Positions 42,373 to 52,852 of a DNA stretch of 64,000 bases are shown piece after piece. The number at the start of each line of letters is the position of its first letter. Positions within the stretch are counted from its first letter, which is position 1. This stretch comes from Sulfitobacter sp. W027 (GTDB taxonomy: Bacteria; Pseudomonadota; Alphaproteobacteria; Rhodobacterales; Rhodobacteraceae), in the NCBI RefSeq assembly GCF_025143985.1, contig NZ_CP083566.1, forward strand, positions 1-64,000. The letters run 5' to 3'. A model generated the notes under the pieces. The model worked only from the letters and a program-made list of their open reading frames with translations, searched no databases and was not told where the DNA came from. The translations under genes were made by a program, and so were the position numbers.

Positions 42373-42410
42373 ATGTTCGCTATGCCGCAAAAACGAACAT
42401 AAACGAAAAT
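42373..42410. promoter_or_regulatory. GlpR-type operator repeats between glpR and glpD
   Basis: An inverted repeat ATGTTCG (42373-42379) and CGAACAT (42394-42400) overlaps a tandem direct repeat AAACGAACAT/AAACGAAAAT (42391-42410). TTCG/CGAA half-sites match the known GlpR operator core (ATKTTCG type). A further GTTTCG lies at 42433-42438. Position in the 166-base divergent gap supports control of both directions. Confidence 0.6.
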
Positions 42411-42485
42411 AAAACTTGTGCAGATAAGAGTCGTTTCGTATCACTGCCCCTGAATTGGACAGTCTGAGCTGGGGAGGGCCGGATC

Positions 42486-44099
42486 GTGAACCAACAGCCC
42501 GATAGCCATAAGGCGACGGCCCCGGTCGATCTTTTTGTCATCGGTGGCGGTATTAACGGTGCTGGTATCGCGCGCGACGCCGCCGGGCGGGGTCTAAGCG
42601 TGACCTTGGCCGAGATGAACGATCTTGCCTCCGCTACCTCTTCGGCTTCGACCAAACTGTTCCACGGCGGGTTGCGCTATCTTGAGTATTTCGAGATCGG
42701 CCTCGTGCGTCACGCGCTGACCGAGCGCGAAGTGCTGCTGAAAGCCATGCCGCATATCTCTTGGCCGATGCGCTTTGTTCTGCCCTATCACCGCGACATG
42801 CGGTTTGAAGGGGACACGCCGACTTCCAAACTGTTGCGGCTTTTCATGCCGTGGATGCGCGGCCGTCGTCCAGCTTGGCTGATCCGATTGGGCCTTTTTC
42901 TCTATGACAACCTCGGCGGGCGCGAAATCCTGCCCGCTACGCGCAGCCTGTCGCTGCGTGGCACGCCCGAAGGGGCGCCGCTTGAGGATCGCTTCGAGAA
43001 AGCGTTTGAGTATTCCGACTGCTGGATTGAGGACTCGCGCCTTGTGGTGCTGAACGCGCGCGATGCCCAGATGCGCGGTGCGAGGATCATGACGCGGACC
43101 AAGGTTCTGTCGGCAGACCGCACGCCAGAGGGATGGGCGGTCACCGTCGCATATGGCGCGGATGGCCAGCGCGAAGTGATCCGCGCGAAGATGCTGGTCA
43201 ACGCGGGCGGCCCATGGGTGGGTGACATTATCCACAACACCGCGCGGCTGAACTCCTCCGAGGGGGTCCGGCTGGTGCGCGGCAGCCATATCGTGACCAA
43301 GCGGCTCTACGATCACGACAAATGCTATTTCTTCCAAGGTACCGATGGGCGGATCATCTTCACGATCCCTTATGAGCAGGATTTCACTCTGATCGGCACC
43401 ACCGACGCGGATCACCCTGATCCATCCGTTACCCCGGAATGCACCCCCGAAGAGCAGGATTACCTGATCAACTTCGTGAACGGCTATCTCAAGCAGGACA
43501 TCACCCGAAAAGACGTCGTCTGGACCTACTCCGGCGTGCGCCCGCTCTATGATGACGGGGCCAGCAGCGCCACGGCGGCCACGCGGGATTATACGCTCAA
43601 GGTGGACGAAACCGGCGGTGCACCGATCCTCAATGTCTTTGGCGGCAAGATCACCACTTACCGCAAACTGGCCGAAGATGCGCTGGAGTTGATCGCCCCG
43701 CATTTCGGCGGGCTGTCGGGCCATTGGACCGCAGGCGTTGCCTTGCCGGGCGGTGATTTCCCGGTAGACGGGGTAGCGCAACTGATCGCGCGGCTGAATG
43801 CGGATTACGGCTTTCTAGATGAAAGCTGGGCAGCACGGCTGATCCGGGCCTATGGTACAGATGCATGGGCGCTGCTGGGTGAGTCCAAGACGCTCGCGGA
43901 CATGGGGGAGCATTTCGGCGCGACCCTCACGGCGCGTGAGGTCGCTTGGCTGATGAACAAAGAGTATGCTCTCAGCGCAGAGGACGTCGTCTGGCGCCGC
44001 AGCAAGCTGGGCCTGCGAATGGATGAGGCGCAGATCGCGCGTCTTGATGAATGGATGCAGATGCGTGCGGCGAAACAGGCCGCCTCTGCAGCGGAATGA
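42486..44099 (+). CDS. glpD: Aerobic glycerol-3-phosphate dehydrogenase
   Basis: This 537-residue FAD enzyme oxidises glycerol-3-phosphate to dihydroxyacetone phosphate and passes electrons to quinone. The FAD-binding motif FVIGGGINGAGIARDAAGRG (starting near residue 17), the SSASTKLFHGGLRYLE motif and the C-terminal helical domain with SAEDVVWRRSKLGL are all typical. The start is GTG at 42486 after GGGAGG. It is the first gene of the glp operon, followed after 13 bases by glpS. Confidence 0.95.
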   Translation: MNQQPDSHKATAPVDLFVIGGGINGAGIARDAAGRGLSVTLAEMNDLASATSSASTKLFHGGLRYLEYFEIGLVRHALTEREVLLKAMPHISWPMRFVLPYHRDMRFEGDTPTSKLLRLFMPWMRGRRPAWLIRLGLFLYDNLGGREILPATRSLSLRGTPEGAPLEDRFEKAFEYSDCWIEDSRLVVLNARDAQMRGARIMTRTKVLSADRTPEGWAVTVAYGADGQREVIRAKMLVNAGGPWVGDIIHNTARLNSSEGVRLVRGSHIVTKRLYDHDKCYFFQGTDGRIIFTIPYEQDFTLIGTTDADHPDPSVTPECTPEEQDYLINFVNGYLKQDITRKDVVWTYSGVRPLYDDGASSATAATRDYTLKVDETGGAPILNVFGGKITTYRKLAEDALELIAPHFGGLSGHWTAGVALPGGDFPVDGVAQLIARLNADYGFLDESWAARLIRAYGTDAWALLGESKTLADMGEHFGATLTAREVAWLMNKEYALSAEDVVWRRSKLGLRMDEAQIARLDEWMQMRAAKQAASAAE

Positions 44100-44112
44100 G
44101 GGGAGGACGAAC

Positions 44113-45198
44113 GTGAGTTTGATCCTAAAAAACGTGTCGAAAACGGTGGGCGGTCAAACGCATATCCACCCGACCGACCTGACCTTGGAAAAGGGCACGA
44201 TGAACGTGCTCTTGGGGCCAACGTCTGCGGGCAAGACCTCGCTGATGCGGCTGATGGCCGGGCTGGATGTGCCCAATACTGGCCAAGTGATCTGGAACGG
44301 CGAAGATGTCACCGGGATGCGGGTGCAAGACCGCAAAGTGGCGATGGTCTATCAGCAGTTCATCAACTACCCCTCGATGACCGTCTATGACAACATCGCC
44401 TCGCCGATGAAGCTGGTGGGCAAGTCGAAAGGTGAGATCGACCGCGCCGTGCGCGAAACCGCCGAGTTGATGCAGCTGACCCCGATGCTTGACCGCAAAC
44501 CGCTGGAGCTTTCGGGCGGCCAGCAACAGCGCTGCGCTTTGGCGCGGGCATTGGTGAAAAACGCCGGGTTGGTGCTGTTGGATGAGCCGCTGGCGAACCT
44601 TGATTATAAACTGCGCGAAGAACTCCGCGCCGAGATCCCGCGAATTTTCGAACGCGCCGGGTCGATCTTTGTCTATGCCACGACCGAACCCGAAGAGGCG
44701 CTGCTTTTGGGCGGCAACACCGCAACGCTTTGGGAGGGCCGCGTCACGCAGTTCGGCCTGACGCCAAGCGTCTACCGTCGGCCTGAGAATGCCACGACGG
44801 CACGTGTCTTCTCTGATCCGCCGATGAATTTTCTGAGCATGACAAAGGCGGGCAGCACCTTGCGATTTGACGGCGGCGAGATGCCCGCGCCTGCCACGAT
44901 GGCAAGTCTGAAGGATGGCGAATACACCGCTGGCTTCCGCCCCAACCACCTGACACTCGCAGCGCAGACCCCCGGCGCGATTGGTTTTGACGCGAAGCTG
45001 AACGTGACCGAGATCACCGGGTCGGAAACCTTCATCCACCTCGACTACCACGGCGCAAAATGGGTCGGGCTGGTGCATGGCATCCAGCACCTGAAACCGG
45101 GGCAGCCGCTGCCGGTCTACCTCGATCCGGCGCATATTTACCTGTTTGACGCGAACGGGGCCCTCGTCTCTGCCGCGCCCTATGCGGAGGCGGCATAA
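44113..45198 (+). CDS. glpS: Glycerol ABC transporter ATP-binding protein GlpS
   Basis: The 361-residue ATPase starts at the GTG at 44113 after GGGAGGA; the open frame continues into glpD but that part is a shadow. Walker A is GPTSAGKTS near residue 35, signature LSGGQQQRCALARAL near residue 133 and Walker B LVLLDEPLANLD. A TOBE/OB-fold regulatory tail follows. Gene order glpD-S-T-P-Q-U-V matches the glycerol transporter of Rhizobium leguminosarum. It pairs with GlpT (1-base overlap) as a heterodimeric motor. Confidence 0.92.
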   Translation: MSLILKNVSKTVGGQTHIHPTDLTLEKGTMNVLLGPTSAGKTSLMRLMAGLDVPNTGQVIWNGEDVTGMRVQDRKVAMVYQQFINYPSMTVYDNIASPMKLVGKSKGEIDRAVRETAELMQLTPMLDRKPLELSGGQQQRCALARALVKNAGLVLLDEPLANLDYKLREELRAEIPRIFERAGSIFVYATTEPEEALLLGGNTATLWEGRVTQFGLTPSVYRRPENATTARVFSDPPMNFLSMTKAGSTLRFDGGEMPAPATMASLKDGEYTAGFRPNHLTLAAQTPGAIGFDAKLNVTEITGSETFIHLDYHGAKWVGLVHGIQHLKPGQPLPVYLDPAHIYLFDANGALVSAAPYAEAA

Positions 45199-46283
45199 TG
45201 GCCAAGATCACGCTTGATAACCTTGCGCATTCCTATTTGCCGAACCCCGGCCATGAGGATGATTTTGCCCTCAAGGAGTTGAACCACGACTGGATCGACG
45301 GCGAAGCCTATGCCCTCCTCGGCGCTTCGGGCTGTGGGAAATCCACCCTCCTTAACATCATCTCGGGCCTGTTGCAGCCGTCGCAGGGCCGCATCCTGTT
45401 CAACGATGTCGATGTAACCAACGCCCCCACGGCAGAGCGCAACATCGCGCAGGTCTTCCAGTTCCCGGTCGTCTACGACACGATGACCGTGCGCGATAAC
45501 CTCGCCTTTCCGCTGCGCAACCGGGGCGCGGATGCCTCCTATATTGCAGAGCGCGTGCAGCAGATCGCGCAGATGATCGGCATGGAAGACGAGTTGAACC
45601 GCAAAGCGCGCGGCCTCACGGCGGATGCCAAGCAGAAGATTTCGCTGGGCCGCGGCATGGTGCGCGAGGACGTGAACGCGCTGCTCTTTGACGAGCCGCT
45701 GACAGTGATCGACCCACATATGAAGTGGGAGCTGCGCACGCAGCTGAAATCGCTGCACCATGAATTCGGCCACACGATGATCTATGTGACCCATGACCAG
45801 ACCGAGGCGCTGACCTTCGCGGATAAAGTAGTGGTGATGTACGATGGCCGTGTGGTGCAGATCGGCACGCCGCAGGAATTGTTCGAACGGCCCGCGCATA
45901 CCTTCGTGGGCTATTTCATCGGCTCGCCGGGGATGAACCTTTTCGATGCGCAGATTTCGGGCAATGCCGCGCAGGTCGCGGGCACAAACATCGACCTGAC
46001 CAAAAGCTACGCCCCCAAGGGCGGCAAGACCCAATTGGGCGTCCGGCCCGAGTTCATCCGCCTCAATGGCGAAGGCTTGGGCCTGCCCGCCAAGGTAACC
46101 CGCGTCGAAGACGTGGGCCGTCATAAGATCATCCGCCTCGATGTAGCAGGTCAGCCGGTCAGCGCCATCGCCGAGGAAGGCGCGTCCGTGCCGAGCGAAA
46201 ACACCGCGATCAGCTTCGATCCGGCGGGCATCAATGTCTATGCCGACGATTGGCGCGTCCGCGCAGAGGGAGAAGCCGCATGA
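45198..46283 (+). CDS. glpT: Glycerol ABC transporter ATP-binding protein GlpT
   Basis: This 361-residue ATPase has Walker A GASGCGKST near residue 45 and Walker B ALLFDEPLTVID. The signature region is altered: it reads RGLTADAKQKISLGRGMV, where LSGGQ is replaced by LTADAK. The C-terminal TOBE domain includes LGVRPEFIRL. The degenerate signature means that one of the two composite ATP sites is probably inactive, as in other asymmetric ABC motors. Not to be confused with the E. coli glycerol-3-phosphate antiporter of the same name. Confidence 0.92.
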   Translation: MAKITLDNLAHSYLPNPGHEDDFALKELNHDWIDGEAYALLGASGCGKSTLLNIISGLLQPSQGRILFNDVDVTNAPTAERNIAQVFQFPVVYDTMTVRDNLAFPLRNRGADASYIAERVQQIAQMIGMEDELNRKARGLTADAKQKISLGRGMVREDVNALLFDEPLTVIDPHMKWELRTQLKSLHHEFGHTMIYVTHDQTEALTFADKVVVMYDGRVVQIGTPQELFERPAHTFVGYFIGSPGMNLFDAQISGNAAQVAGTNIDLTKSYAPKGGKTQLGVRPEFIRLNGEGLGLPAKVTRVEDVGRHKIIRLDVAGQPVSAIAEEGASVPSENTAISFDPAGINVYADDWRVRAEGEAA

Positions 46284-47151
46284 ACAAGACCGTCAACCAA
46301 AAGGCATGGTTCCTTGTCCTGCCCGTTCTGATCCTCGTGGCGTTTTCGGCCGTGATCCCGCTGATGACCGTCGTGAATTACTCGGTGCAAGACACCTTTG
46401 GCCGGAATGAGTTCTTCTGGGCCGGGCTTGAGTGGTTTTCCGACATGCTCGACAGCGACCGGATGTGGGACGCGCTTGGCCGTCAGTTGATCTTCTCGGG
46501 CGTCATTTTGGCGATTGAAATCCCCCTCGGCATCTTCGTTGCGCTGAACATGCCCAAAAACGGGTTCTGGGCCAGCTTCTGCCTCGTCCTCATGTCCCTG
46601 CCGCTGCTGATCCCGTGGAATGTGGTTGGCACGATCTGGCAAATCTTTGGCCGCGTCGACATTGGCCTTCTGGGCTATACGCTCGACAAGCTCGGCATCA
46701 CCTATAACTACACCCAAGACATCACCGCTGCGTGGATCACTGTTGTGGTCATGGACGTCTGGCACTGGACCTCTCTGGTGGCGCTTCTGGCCTATGCCGG
46801 GCTCCAGTCCATCCCGGACGCTTACTACCAAGCCGCCAAGATCGACCAAGCCAGCCGTTGGGCCGTGTTCCGCTACATCGAGCTGCCCAAGATGGCGGGG
46901 GTGCTGATGATCGCGATCCTGCTGCGTTTCATGGATAGTTTCATGATCTATACCGAGCCGTTCGTCGTGACGGGCGGCGGGCCGGGCAATGCCACGACCT
47001 TCCTGTCCATCGACTTGGTGAAAATGGCCATTGGCCAGTTTGACCTCGGCCCCGCGGCGGCGTTCAGCCTGATGTATTTCCTCGTTATCTTGTTGATTTC
47101 ATGGGTGTTCTATACCGTAATGGTCAACCTCGACAAAAGGGATGGTGTCTG

Positions 47152-47152
<1 letters not shown>
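46280..47152 (+). CDS. glpP: Glycerol ABC transporter permease GlpP
   Basis: This 290-residue MalF-type permease has six helices, beginning MNKTVNQKAWFLVLPVLILV. The EAA loop is IPDAYYQAAKIDQASRWAVF, and YTEPFVVTGGGPGNATTFLS is the conserved MalF-like segment. The ATG at 46280 overlaps the glpT stop. It forms the membrane channel with GlpQ. Confidence 0.93.
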
Positions 47153-48039
<887 letters not shown>

Positions 48040-48053
48040 AAGGGAGACCGCTC

Positions 48054-48326
48054 ATGTCTTGGATGGCTTGGACCATGCCCACCGCGATCTTCTTCGGTGT
48101 CATCGCGCTGTTACTCGTGACCTTCACGATCCTCGCGATCAAATTCCCCGAGACGCCACGCACCGGCATTCTCAGGATCGAAACAACCCGTGGTGACCGT
48201 CTGTTCATCACGCTTCTCGGCTCGGCCTTTATCAATTTGATTTGGCTGGGTTTCGAGGCGGGTCCACAGCCCTATGCGCTGCTGGTCTGCCTTGCCTATG
48301 CCGCAGCCGTATTTCGCTGGGTCTAG
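48054..48326 (+). CDS. glpU: Small membrane protein GlpU (DUF2160)
   Basis: This 90-residue protein has two to three hydrophobic helices (TPTAIFFGVIALLLVTFTIL-like near residue 10, an internal helix near residue 50 and a C-terminal one). It corresponds to the DUF2160 protein found in the same place in glycerol transporter operons of rhizobia and roseobacters. Its function is unknown; it probably assists the transporter complex. It follows glpQ by 14 bases with GGGAG upstream. Confidence 0.85.
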   Translation: MSWMAWTMPTAIFFGVIALLLVTFTILAIKFPETPRTGILRIETTRGDRLFITLLGSAFINLIWLGFEAGPQPYALLVCLAYAAAVFRWV

Positions 48327-48396
48327 GCGCTATCACGGCTGATCCCGGTTAATCGGGGCAGCCATACGACACGACCAAATGTCTAGGGAGGACATA

Positions 48397-50109
48397 ATGA
48401 AACGATCTGTCATGAAATCGAGTACCGCACTTGCGGTCACGCTCGGTCTGCTCGCCGGGCCAGCATTCGCGGATATGGAAGCCGCGAAGAAATTCCTCGA
48501 CGAGGAAATCGAACGCTCCGCGCTGAGCCGCGAAGAGCAGGAAGCGGAGATGCAATTCTTCATCGACGCCGCTGAGCCGTTCAAGGGAATGGACATCAAA
48601 GTCGTGTCCGAGACCATCACCACCCATGAATACGAGGCCAACGTGCTGGCCCCGGCCTTCACCGCGATCACCGGCATCAACATCACCCACGATCTGATCG
48701 GCGAAGGTGATGTGGTCGAAAAGCTGCAAACGCAGATGCAGTCGGGCGAGAACATCTATGACGCCTATATCAACGACTCTGACCTGATCGGCACCCATTG
48801 GCGCTACAAGCAGGCGCGCAGCCTGACCGACTGGATGGCGAATGAAGGCAAGGACGTGACCAACCCTGGTCTCGATCTGGAAGATTACATCGGCCTCGAC
48901 TTCACCACCTCGCCCGATGGCGAGCTGTATCAGCTGCCCGACCAGCAGTTTGCGAACCTTTATTGGTTCCGTCAGGACTGGTTCACCGATCCTGAGTTGA
49001 TGGCCGAGTTCAAAGAGAAGTACGGCTATGAACTGGGCGTACCGGTCAACTGGTCCGCTTACGAAGATATCGCCGAATTCTTCACCGGCCGCACCATCGA
49101 CGGCGTCGAAGTCTACGGCAACATGGACTACGGCAAGAAAGACCCGTCGCTTGGCTGGCGCTATACCGATGCGTGGATGTCCATGGCTGGCATGGGCGAT
49201 GTAGGTGAACCCAACGGCCTGCCGGTCGACGAATGGGGCATTCGGGTTAACGAAAACTCGCAGCCCGTCGGGTCCTGTGTGACCCGTGGTGGTGCCACTA
49301 ACGATGCCGCCGCAGTCTATGCGATCACCAAATCCATCGAATGGCTTGAGAAATACACGCCCCCCGCAGCCGCTGGCATGACCTTTGGCGAAGCTGGCCC
49401 GGTTCCTGCACAGGGTGCGATTGCCCAGCAGATGTTCTGGTACACCGCCTTCACCGCGGACATGGTGAATGATGCCGCCAAAGCCGTGCTGAACGAAGAC
49501 GGCACACCTAAGTGGCGCATGGCCCCCAGCCCGCACGGCGCCTATTGGAAAGAAGGCCAGAAGGTCGGCTATCAGGACGTGGGCAGCTGGACGCTGATGG
49601 AGAGCACCCCCGTCGACCGCGCCAAGGCTGCATGGCTCTACGCGCAGTTCGTGACCTCGAAAACCGTTGATGTTGAAAAGGCCCACGCCGGTCTGACCTT
49701 CATCCGCGAGTCGACCATCCAGCACGAAAGCTTCACCGAACGTGCGCCGAAACTCGGCGGTCTGGTGGAATTCTACCGCTCCCCTGCGCGCACCGCATGG
49801 TCGCCCACCGGGACGAACGTGCCGGATTACCCCAAGCTGGCGCAGCTGTGGTGGCAGAACATCGGCGACGCAATGTCCGGTGCGAAAACCCCGCAAGAAG
49901 CGCTCGACAGCCTCTGCGCCGAGCAGGAAAAAGTGCTGGAACGGCTTGAGCGCGCAGGCGTCCAAGGTGATCTGGGTCCGAAGATGAACGAAGAGCAGGA
50001 AGCCTCCTACTGGCTGGAGCAAGAGGGTTCGCCCGTTGCCAAGCTCGACAACGAAGACCCAGAGCCTGAGACCATCAGCTATGAAGAGTTGATCAAGTCC
50101 TGGCAGTAA
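48397..50109 (+). CDS. glpV: Glycerol ABC transporter substrate-binding protein GlpV
   Basis: This 570-residue periplasmic protein starts at the ATG at 48397 after GGGAGGA (an upstream in-frame start at 48379 is less likely). It has a signal peptide [22 protein letters not shown] cleaved before ADMEAA. It is a large family 1 extracellular binding protein with a Trp/Tyr-rich binding region. It binds glycerol or a related polyol and delivers it to GlpPQ. A strong terminator follows, before glpK. Confidence 0.91.
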   Translation: MKRSVMKSSTALAVTLGLLAGPAFADMEAAKKFLDEEIERSALSREEQEAEMQFFIDAAEPFKGMDIKVVSETITTHEYEANVLAPAFTAITGINITHDLIGEGDVVEKLQTQMQSGENIYDAYINDSDLIGTHWRYKQARSLTDWMANEGKDVTNPGLDLEDYIGLDFTTSPDGELYQLPDQQFANLYWFRQDWFTDPELMAEFKEKYGYELGVPVNWSAYEDIAEFFTGRTIDGVEVYGNMDYGKKDPSLGWRYTDAWMSMAGMGDVGEPNGLPVDEWGIRVNENSQPVGSCVTRGGATNDAAAVYAITKSIEWLEKYTPPAAAGMTFGEAGPVPAQGAIAQQMFWYTAFTADMVNDAAKAVLNEDGTPKWRMAPSPHGAYWKEGQKVGYQDVGSWTLMESTPVDRAKAAWLYAQFVTSKTVDVEKAHAGLTFIRESTIQHESFTERAPKLGGLVEFYRSPARTAWSPTGTNVPDYPKLAQLWWQNIGDAMSGAKTPQEALDSLCAEQEKVLERLERAGVQGDLGPKMNEEQEASYWLEQEGSPVAKLDNEDPEPETISYEELIKSWQ

Positions 50110-50121
50110 GCCAACCTTTGG

Positions 50122-50156
50122 GGGGCCGGGGCGCAAAAGCGTCCCGGCCCCTTTTT
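50122..50156 (+). terminator. Rho-independent terminator between glpV and glpK
   Basis: A 13-bp stem (50122-50134 with 50139-50151, one G-T wobble), AAAA loop and TTTTT run lies 12 bases after the glpV stop. It would limit readthrough into glpK, which may need its own promoter or partial readthrough. Confidence 0.85.
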
Positions 50157-50185
50157 CGTTTCATCCAACAACCGGGGGCCGCGCC

Positions 50186-51682
50186 ATGACCCATATCCTC
50201 GCCATTGATCAGGGAACCACCTCTTCGCGGGCGATCATTTTTGACGGCAACATGTCGGTGACGGCCACGGCCCAAGAAGAATTCCCGCAGCATTTCCCCC
50301 GCTCCGGCTGGGTTGAGCATGATCCCGGCGATCTATGGTCCACCACCGCGGGCACCTGCCGCGCGGTGATCGAAAAGGCTGGCCTGCGCCCCGATGACAT
50401 CACCGCCATCGGCATCACCAACCAACGCGAGACGACGCTGGTCTGGGACGCCAAGACCGGCCAGCCGGTGCATAACGCCATCGTCTGGCAAGACCGCCGC
50501 ACTGCTGACTTTTGCCGCGAATTGCGCGAGAGCGGTGACGACAAGATCATCACAGAGCGCACCGGGCTGCTGGCTGATCCTTATTTCTCTGGCACTAAGC
50601 TGAAGTGGATCCTCGACAACGTCGAAGGTGCCCGTGACCGGGCGCGGGCGGGCGATCTACTTTTCGGCACGGTCGACAGCTTCCTGATCTGGAAGCTCAC
50701 CGGCGGCGCGCGCCATGTGACCGACGCCACCAACGCCGCGCGCACCATGCTCTATGACATTCACAAAGGCCGCTGGAGCACGACGATCTGCAAAATGTTC
50801 GACATTCCGGTCGAGATGCTCCCCGAGGTACAAGACTGCGCCGCCGATTTCGGCACCACGCGCCCCGATCTCTTTGGCCGCGAGATTCCCATCCTTGGCG
50901 TGGCGGGCGACCAGCAGGCCGCGACCATTGGCCAAGCCTGTTTCCAGCCCGGCATGATGAAATCGACCTACGGCACTGGTTGTTTTGCGCTGCTGAACAC
51001 AGGCGACACGGCGGTAACCTCGACCAACCGCTTGCTCACGACCATCGCCTATCAACTGGACGGCAAGCCGACCTATGCGCTGGAAGGGTCGATCTTCGTT
51101 GCCGGAGCCGTGGTGCAATGGCTGCGCGACGGGCTGAAAATGATCCGCGAAGCAAGCGAGACCCAAGGGCTGGCCGAACAGGCCGATCCGCACCAAAACG
51201 TGGTGTTGGTGCCTGCTTTCGTCGGGCTCGGCGCGCCTTACTGGAATGCGGAATGTCGCGGTGCGATCTATGGGCTGACGCGTAATTCCGGCCCTGCCGA
51301 ATTGGCCCGTGCGGCGCTGGAAAGCGTGGGCTATCAGACCCGCGATCTGCTGGAGGCGATGCAGGCCGATTGGGCCGCGCAGGGCCAATCCGGTGAAATC
51401 GCCACTCTGCGCGTGGATGGCGGGATGAGCGCCAGTGATTGGGCGATGCAGTTTCTGTCCGACGTAATCGGTGCTTCGGTCGACCGGCCTGACGTGCTGG
51501 AAACCACGGCGCTTGGCGCGGCATGGTTGGCAGGGCAACGGGCGGGGATCTACCCTGACATGGAAGGCTTCGCCTGCGAATGGGCGCTGGATCGGCGGTT
51601 TGAGACGCAGATGGATGCGGCGACGCGTGACGAGAAATACGGCGCATGGAAGAGCGCCGTAAACGCCACGTTGCAGTTCTGA
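50186..51682 (+). CDS. glpK: Glycerol kinase
   Basis: This 498-residue FGGY kinase phosphorylates imported glycerol to glycerol-3-phosphate. Motifs are [13 protein letters not shown] near residue 6, QNRR-type substrate region [26 protein letters not shown] near residue 238 and [16 protein letters not shown] near residue 410. The product is used by GlpD. Its stop overlaps the start of the iron-type alcohol dehydrogenase gene. Confidence 0.96.
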   Translation: MTHILAIDQGTTSSRAIIFDGNMSVTATAQEEFPQHFPRSGWVEHDPGDLWSTTAGTCRAVIEKAGLRPDDITAIGITNQRETTLVWDAKTGQPVHNAIVWQDRRTADFCRELRESGDDKIITERTGLLADPYFSGTKLKWILDNVEGARDRARAGDLLFGTVDSFLIWKLTGGARHVTDATNAARTMLYDIHKGRWSTTICKMFDIPVEMLPEVQDCAADFGTTRPDLFGREIPILGVAGDQQAATIGQACFQPGMMKSTYGTGCFALLNTGDTAVTSTNRLLTTIAYQLDGKPTYALEGSIFVAGAVVQWLRDGLKMIREASETQGLAEQADPHQNVVLVPAFVGLGAPYWNAECRGAIYGLTRNSGPAELARAALESVGYQTRDLLEAMQADWAAQGQSGEIATLRVDGGMSASDWAMQFLSDVIGASVDRPDVLETTALGAAWLAGQRAGIYPDMEGFACEWALDRRFETQMDAATRDEKYGAWKSAVNATLQF

Positions 51683-52818
51683 TGGAAGTGATCGCGCCTT
51701 TTAGTTTCGCCACTGCCGGACGCATCCGCTTTGGCCGTGGTGTTGCAGGGGACGCCGCTGATGCCGCGCGCGCCTATGGCCGCCGGGTGCTGATTTTGCG
51801 TGGCGGGTCGGTCGCTTGGGTGGATGAGTTGTGCCGCGAGCTAACGGCAGCAGGATGTGACGTGACCGAAGTCCGCAGCAGCGGCGAACCTTCTGTTGAC
51901 GATGTCCGCTCTGCCGTTGCCGCGGGGCGTGGGGCGCAGGTGGTGCTGGGCGTCGGTGGCGGTGCGGTGATTGACTTGGCCAAGGCCGCAGCGGCGCTGA
52001 TCCCTTCTGATTGCGACGTGATGGAACACCTCGAAGTCGTAGGCGCAGGCAAGCCGTTGCAAGCCGATCCGCTGCCGATGATCGCGGTCCCTACCACCGC
52101 AGGCACAGGCGCCGAGGTCACCAAAAACGCCGTCATCGCCGTGCCAAAGGCAGCGCGAAAGGTGAGCCTGCGCGATGACCGGATGCTGCCGCGTCTAGCC
52201 TTGGTCGATCCCGCGCTGACAGATGGTGCACCGCGCGGGGTGACCTTGGGGTCGGGCCTCGACGCGCTGGTGCAGGTGATTGAGCCTTACCTTTCTAACA
52301 AAGCCAGCCCGCTGAGCGACGCGCTTTGCCGTGCCGCGATCCCTCAAGGTATCGCCGCGCTCAAACGTCTTGCGCATGGCGAAGACAAAGCCGCGCGGGA
52401 TGCAATGGCCTATGTCAGTCTTTCGGGCGGTCTGGCGCTGGCAAATGCGGGCCTTGGCGCGGTGCATGGGCTGGCCGGTGTGATCGGCGGGCGTTTTGGC
52501 GCCCCACATGGGTTGATCTGTGGGCGTCTGTTAGGCCCGGTACTGGCGGCCAATAGCAACGCGCTCGGCGCATCCGTGCGGTTTTCTGAAGTGCAAAGGT
52601 GGCTGGTAGAGGGCTTTGATCTACCGAAGACCGGGACATTTGACGCCCTCGCGGCACTGCCCGACGACTGGGGGCTGGATCGTTTGGGCCGCTGGATTCC
52701 TGAGGGGACCGACCTTGGCGAGACTGCGCATGAGGCAGCAGCGTCTTCTTCGATGCGCGCGAACCCCTGTGTCCTCAGCCAAGACGCGCTCGAAACCTGC
52801 ATCCGGGCAGCACTTTAG
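51682..52818 (+). CDS. Iron-containing alcohol dehydrogenase family protein
   Basis: The start is the ATG at 51682, which overlaps the glpK stop; the frame is open slightly upstream. The 378-residue protein has the NAD motif GVGGGAVIDLAKA and the metal site DALVQVIEPY with Asp194, plus His262 and His276. The fourth usual ligand (His of DALxH) is Gln198, a variant seen in a subgroup of the family. Relatives reduce or oxidise glycerol, 1,3-propanediol, lactaldehyde or maleylacetate. Coupling to glpK suggests a polyol or aldehyde substrate. A GC hairpin follows. Confidence 0.88.
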   Translation: MEVIAPFSFATAGRIRFGRGVAGDAADAARAYGRRVLILRGGSVAWVDELCRELTAAGCDVTEVRSSGEPSVDDVRSAVAAGRGAQVVLGVGGGAVIDLAKAAAALIPSDCDVMEHLEVVGAGKPLQADPLPMIAVPTTAGTGAEVTKNAVIAVPKAARKVSLRDDRMLPRLALVDPALTDGAPRGVTLGSGLDALVQVIEPYLSNKASPLSDALCRAAIPQGIAALKRLAHGEDKAARDAMAYVSLSGGLALANAGLGAVHGLAGVIGGRFGAPHGLICGRLLGPVLAANSNALGASVRFSEVQRWLVEGFDLPKTGTFDALAALPDDWGLDRLGRWIPEGTDLGETAHEAAASSSMRANPCVLSQDALETCIRAAL

Positions 52819-52819
52819 G

Positions 52820-52847
52820 ACGGGCAGGGCCAGAAGCCCCCGCCCGT
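52820..52847. terminator. Hairpin between convergent alcohol dehydrogenase and M20 genes
   Basis: An interrupted stem (ACGGGC...GGG with CCC...GCCCGT) fills the 34-base gap between the two convergent stop codons and is followed by ATTTTC on the plus strand. Confidence 0.55.
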
Positions 52848-52852
52848 GATTT

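Noticed and set aside
48349-50136. 595-codon open frame on the minus strand
   Set aside because: It lies opposite glpV, which has clear family identity, signal peptide and operon context; long antisense frames are common in this high-GC DNA.
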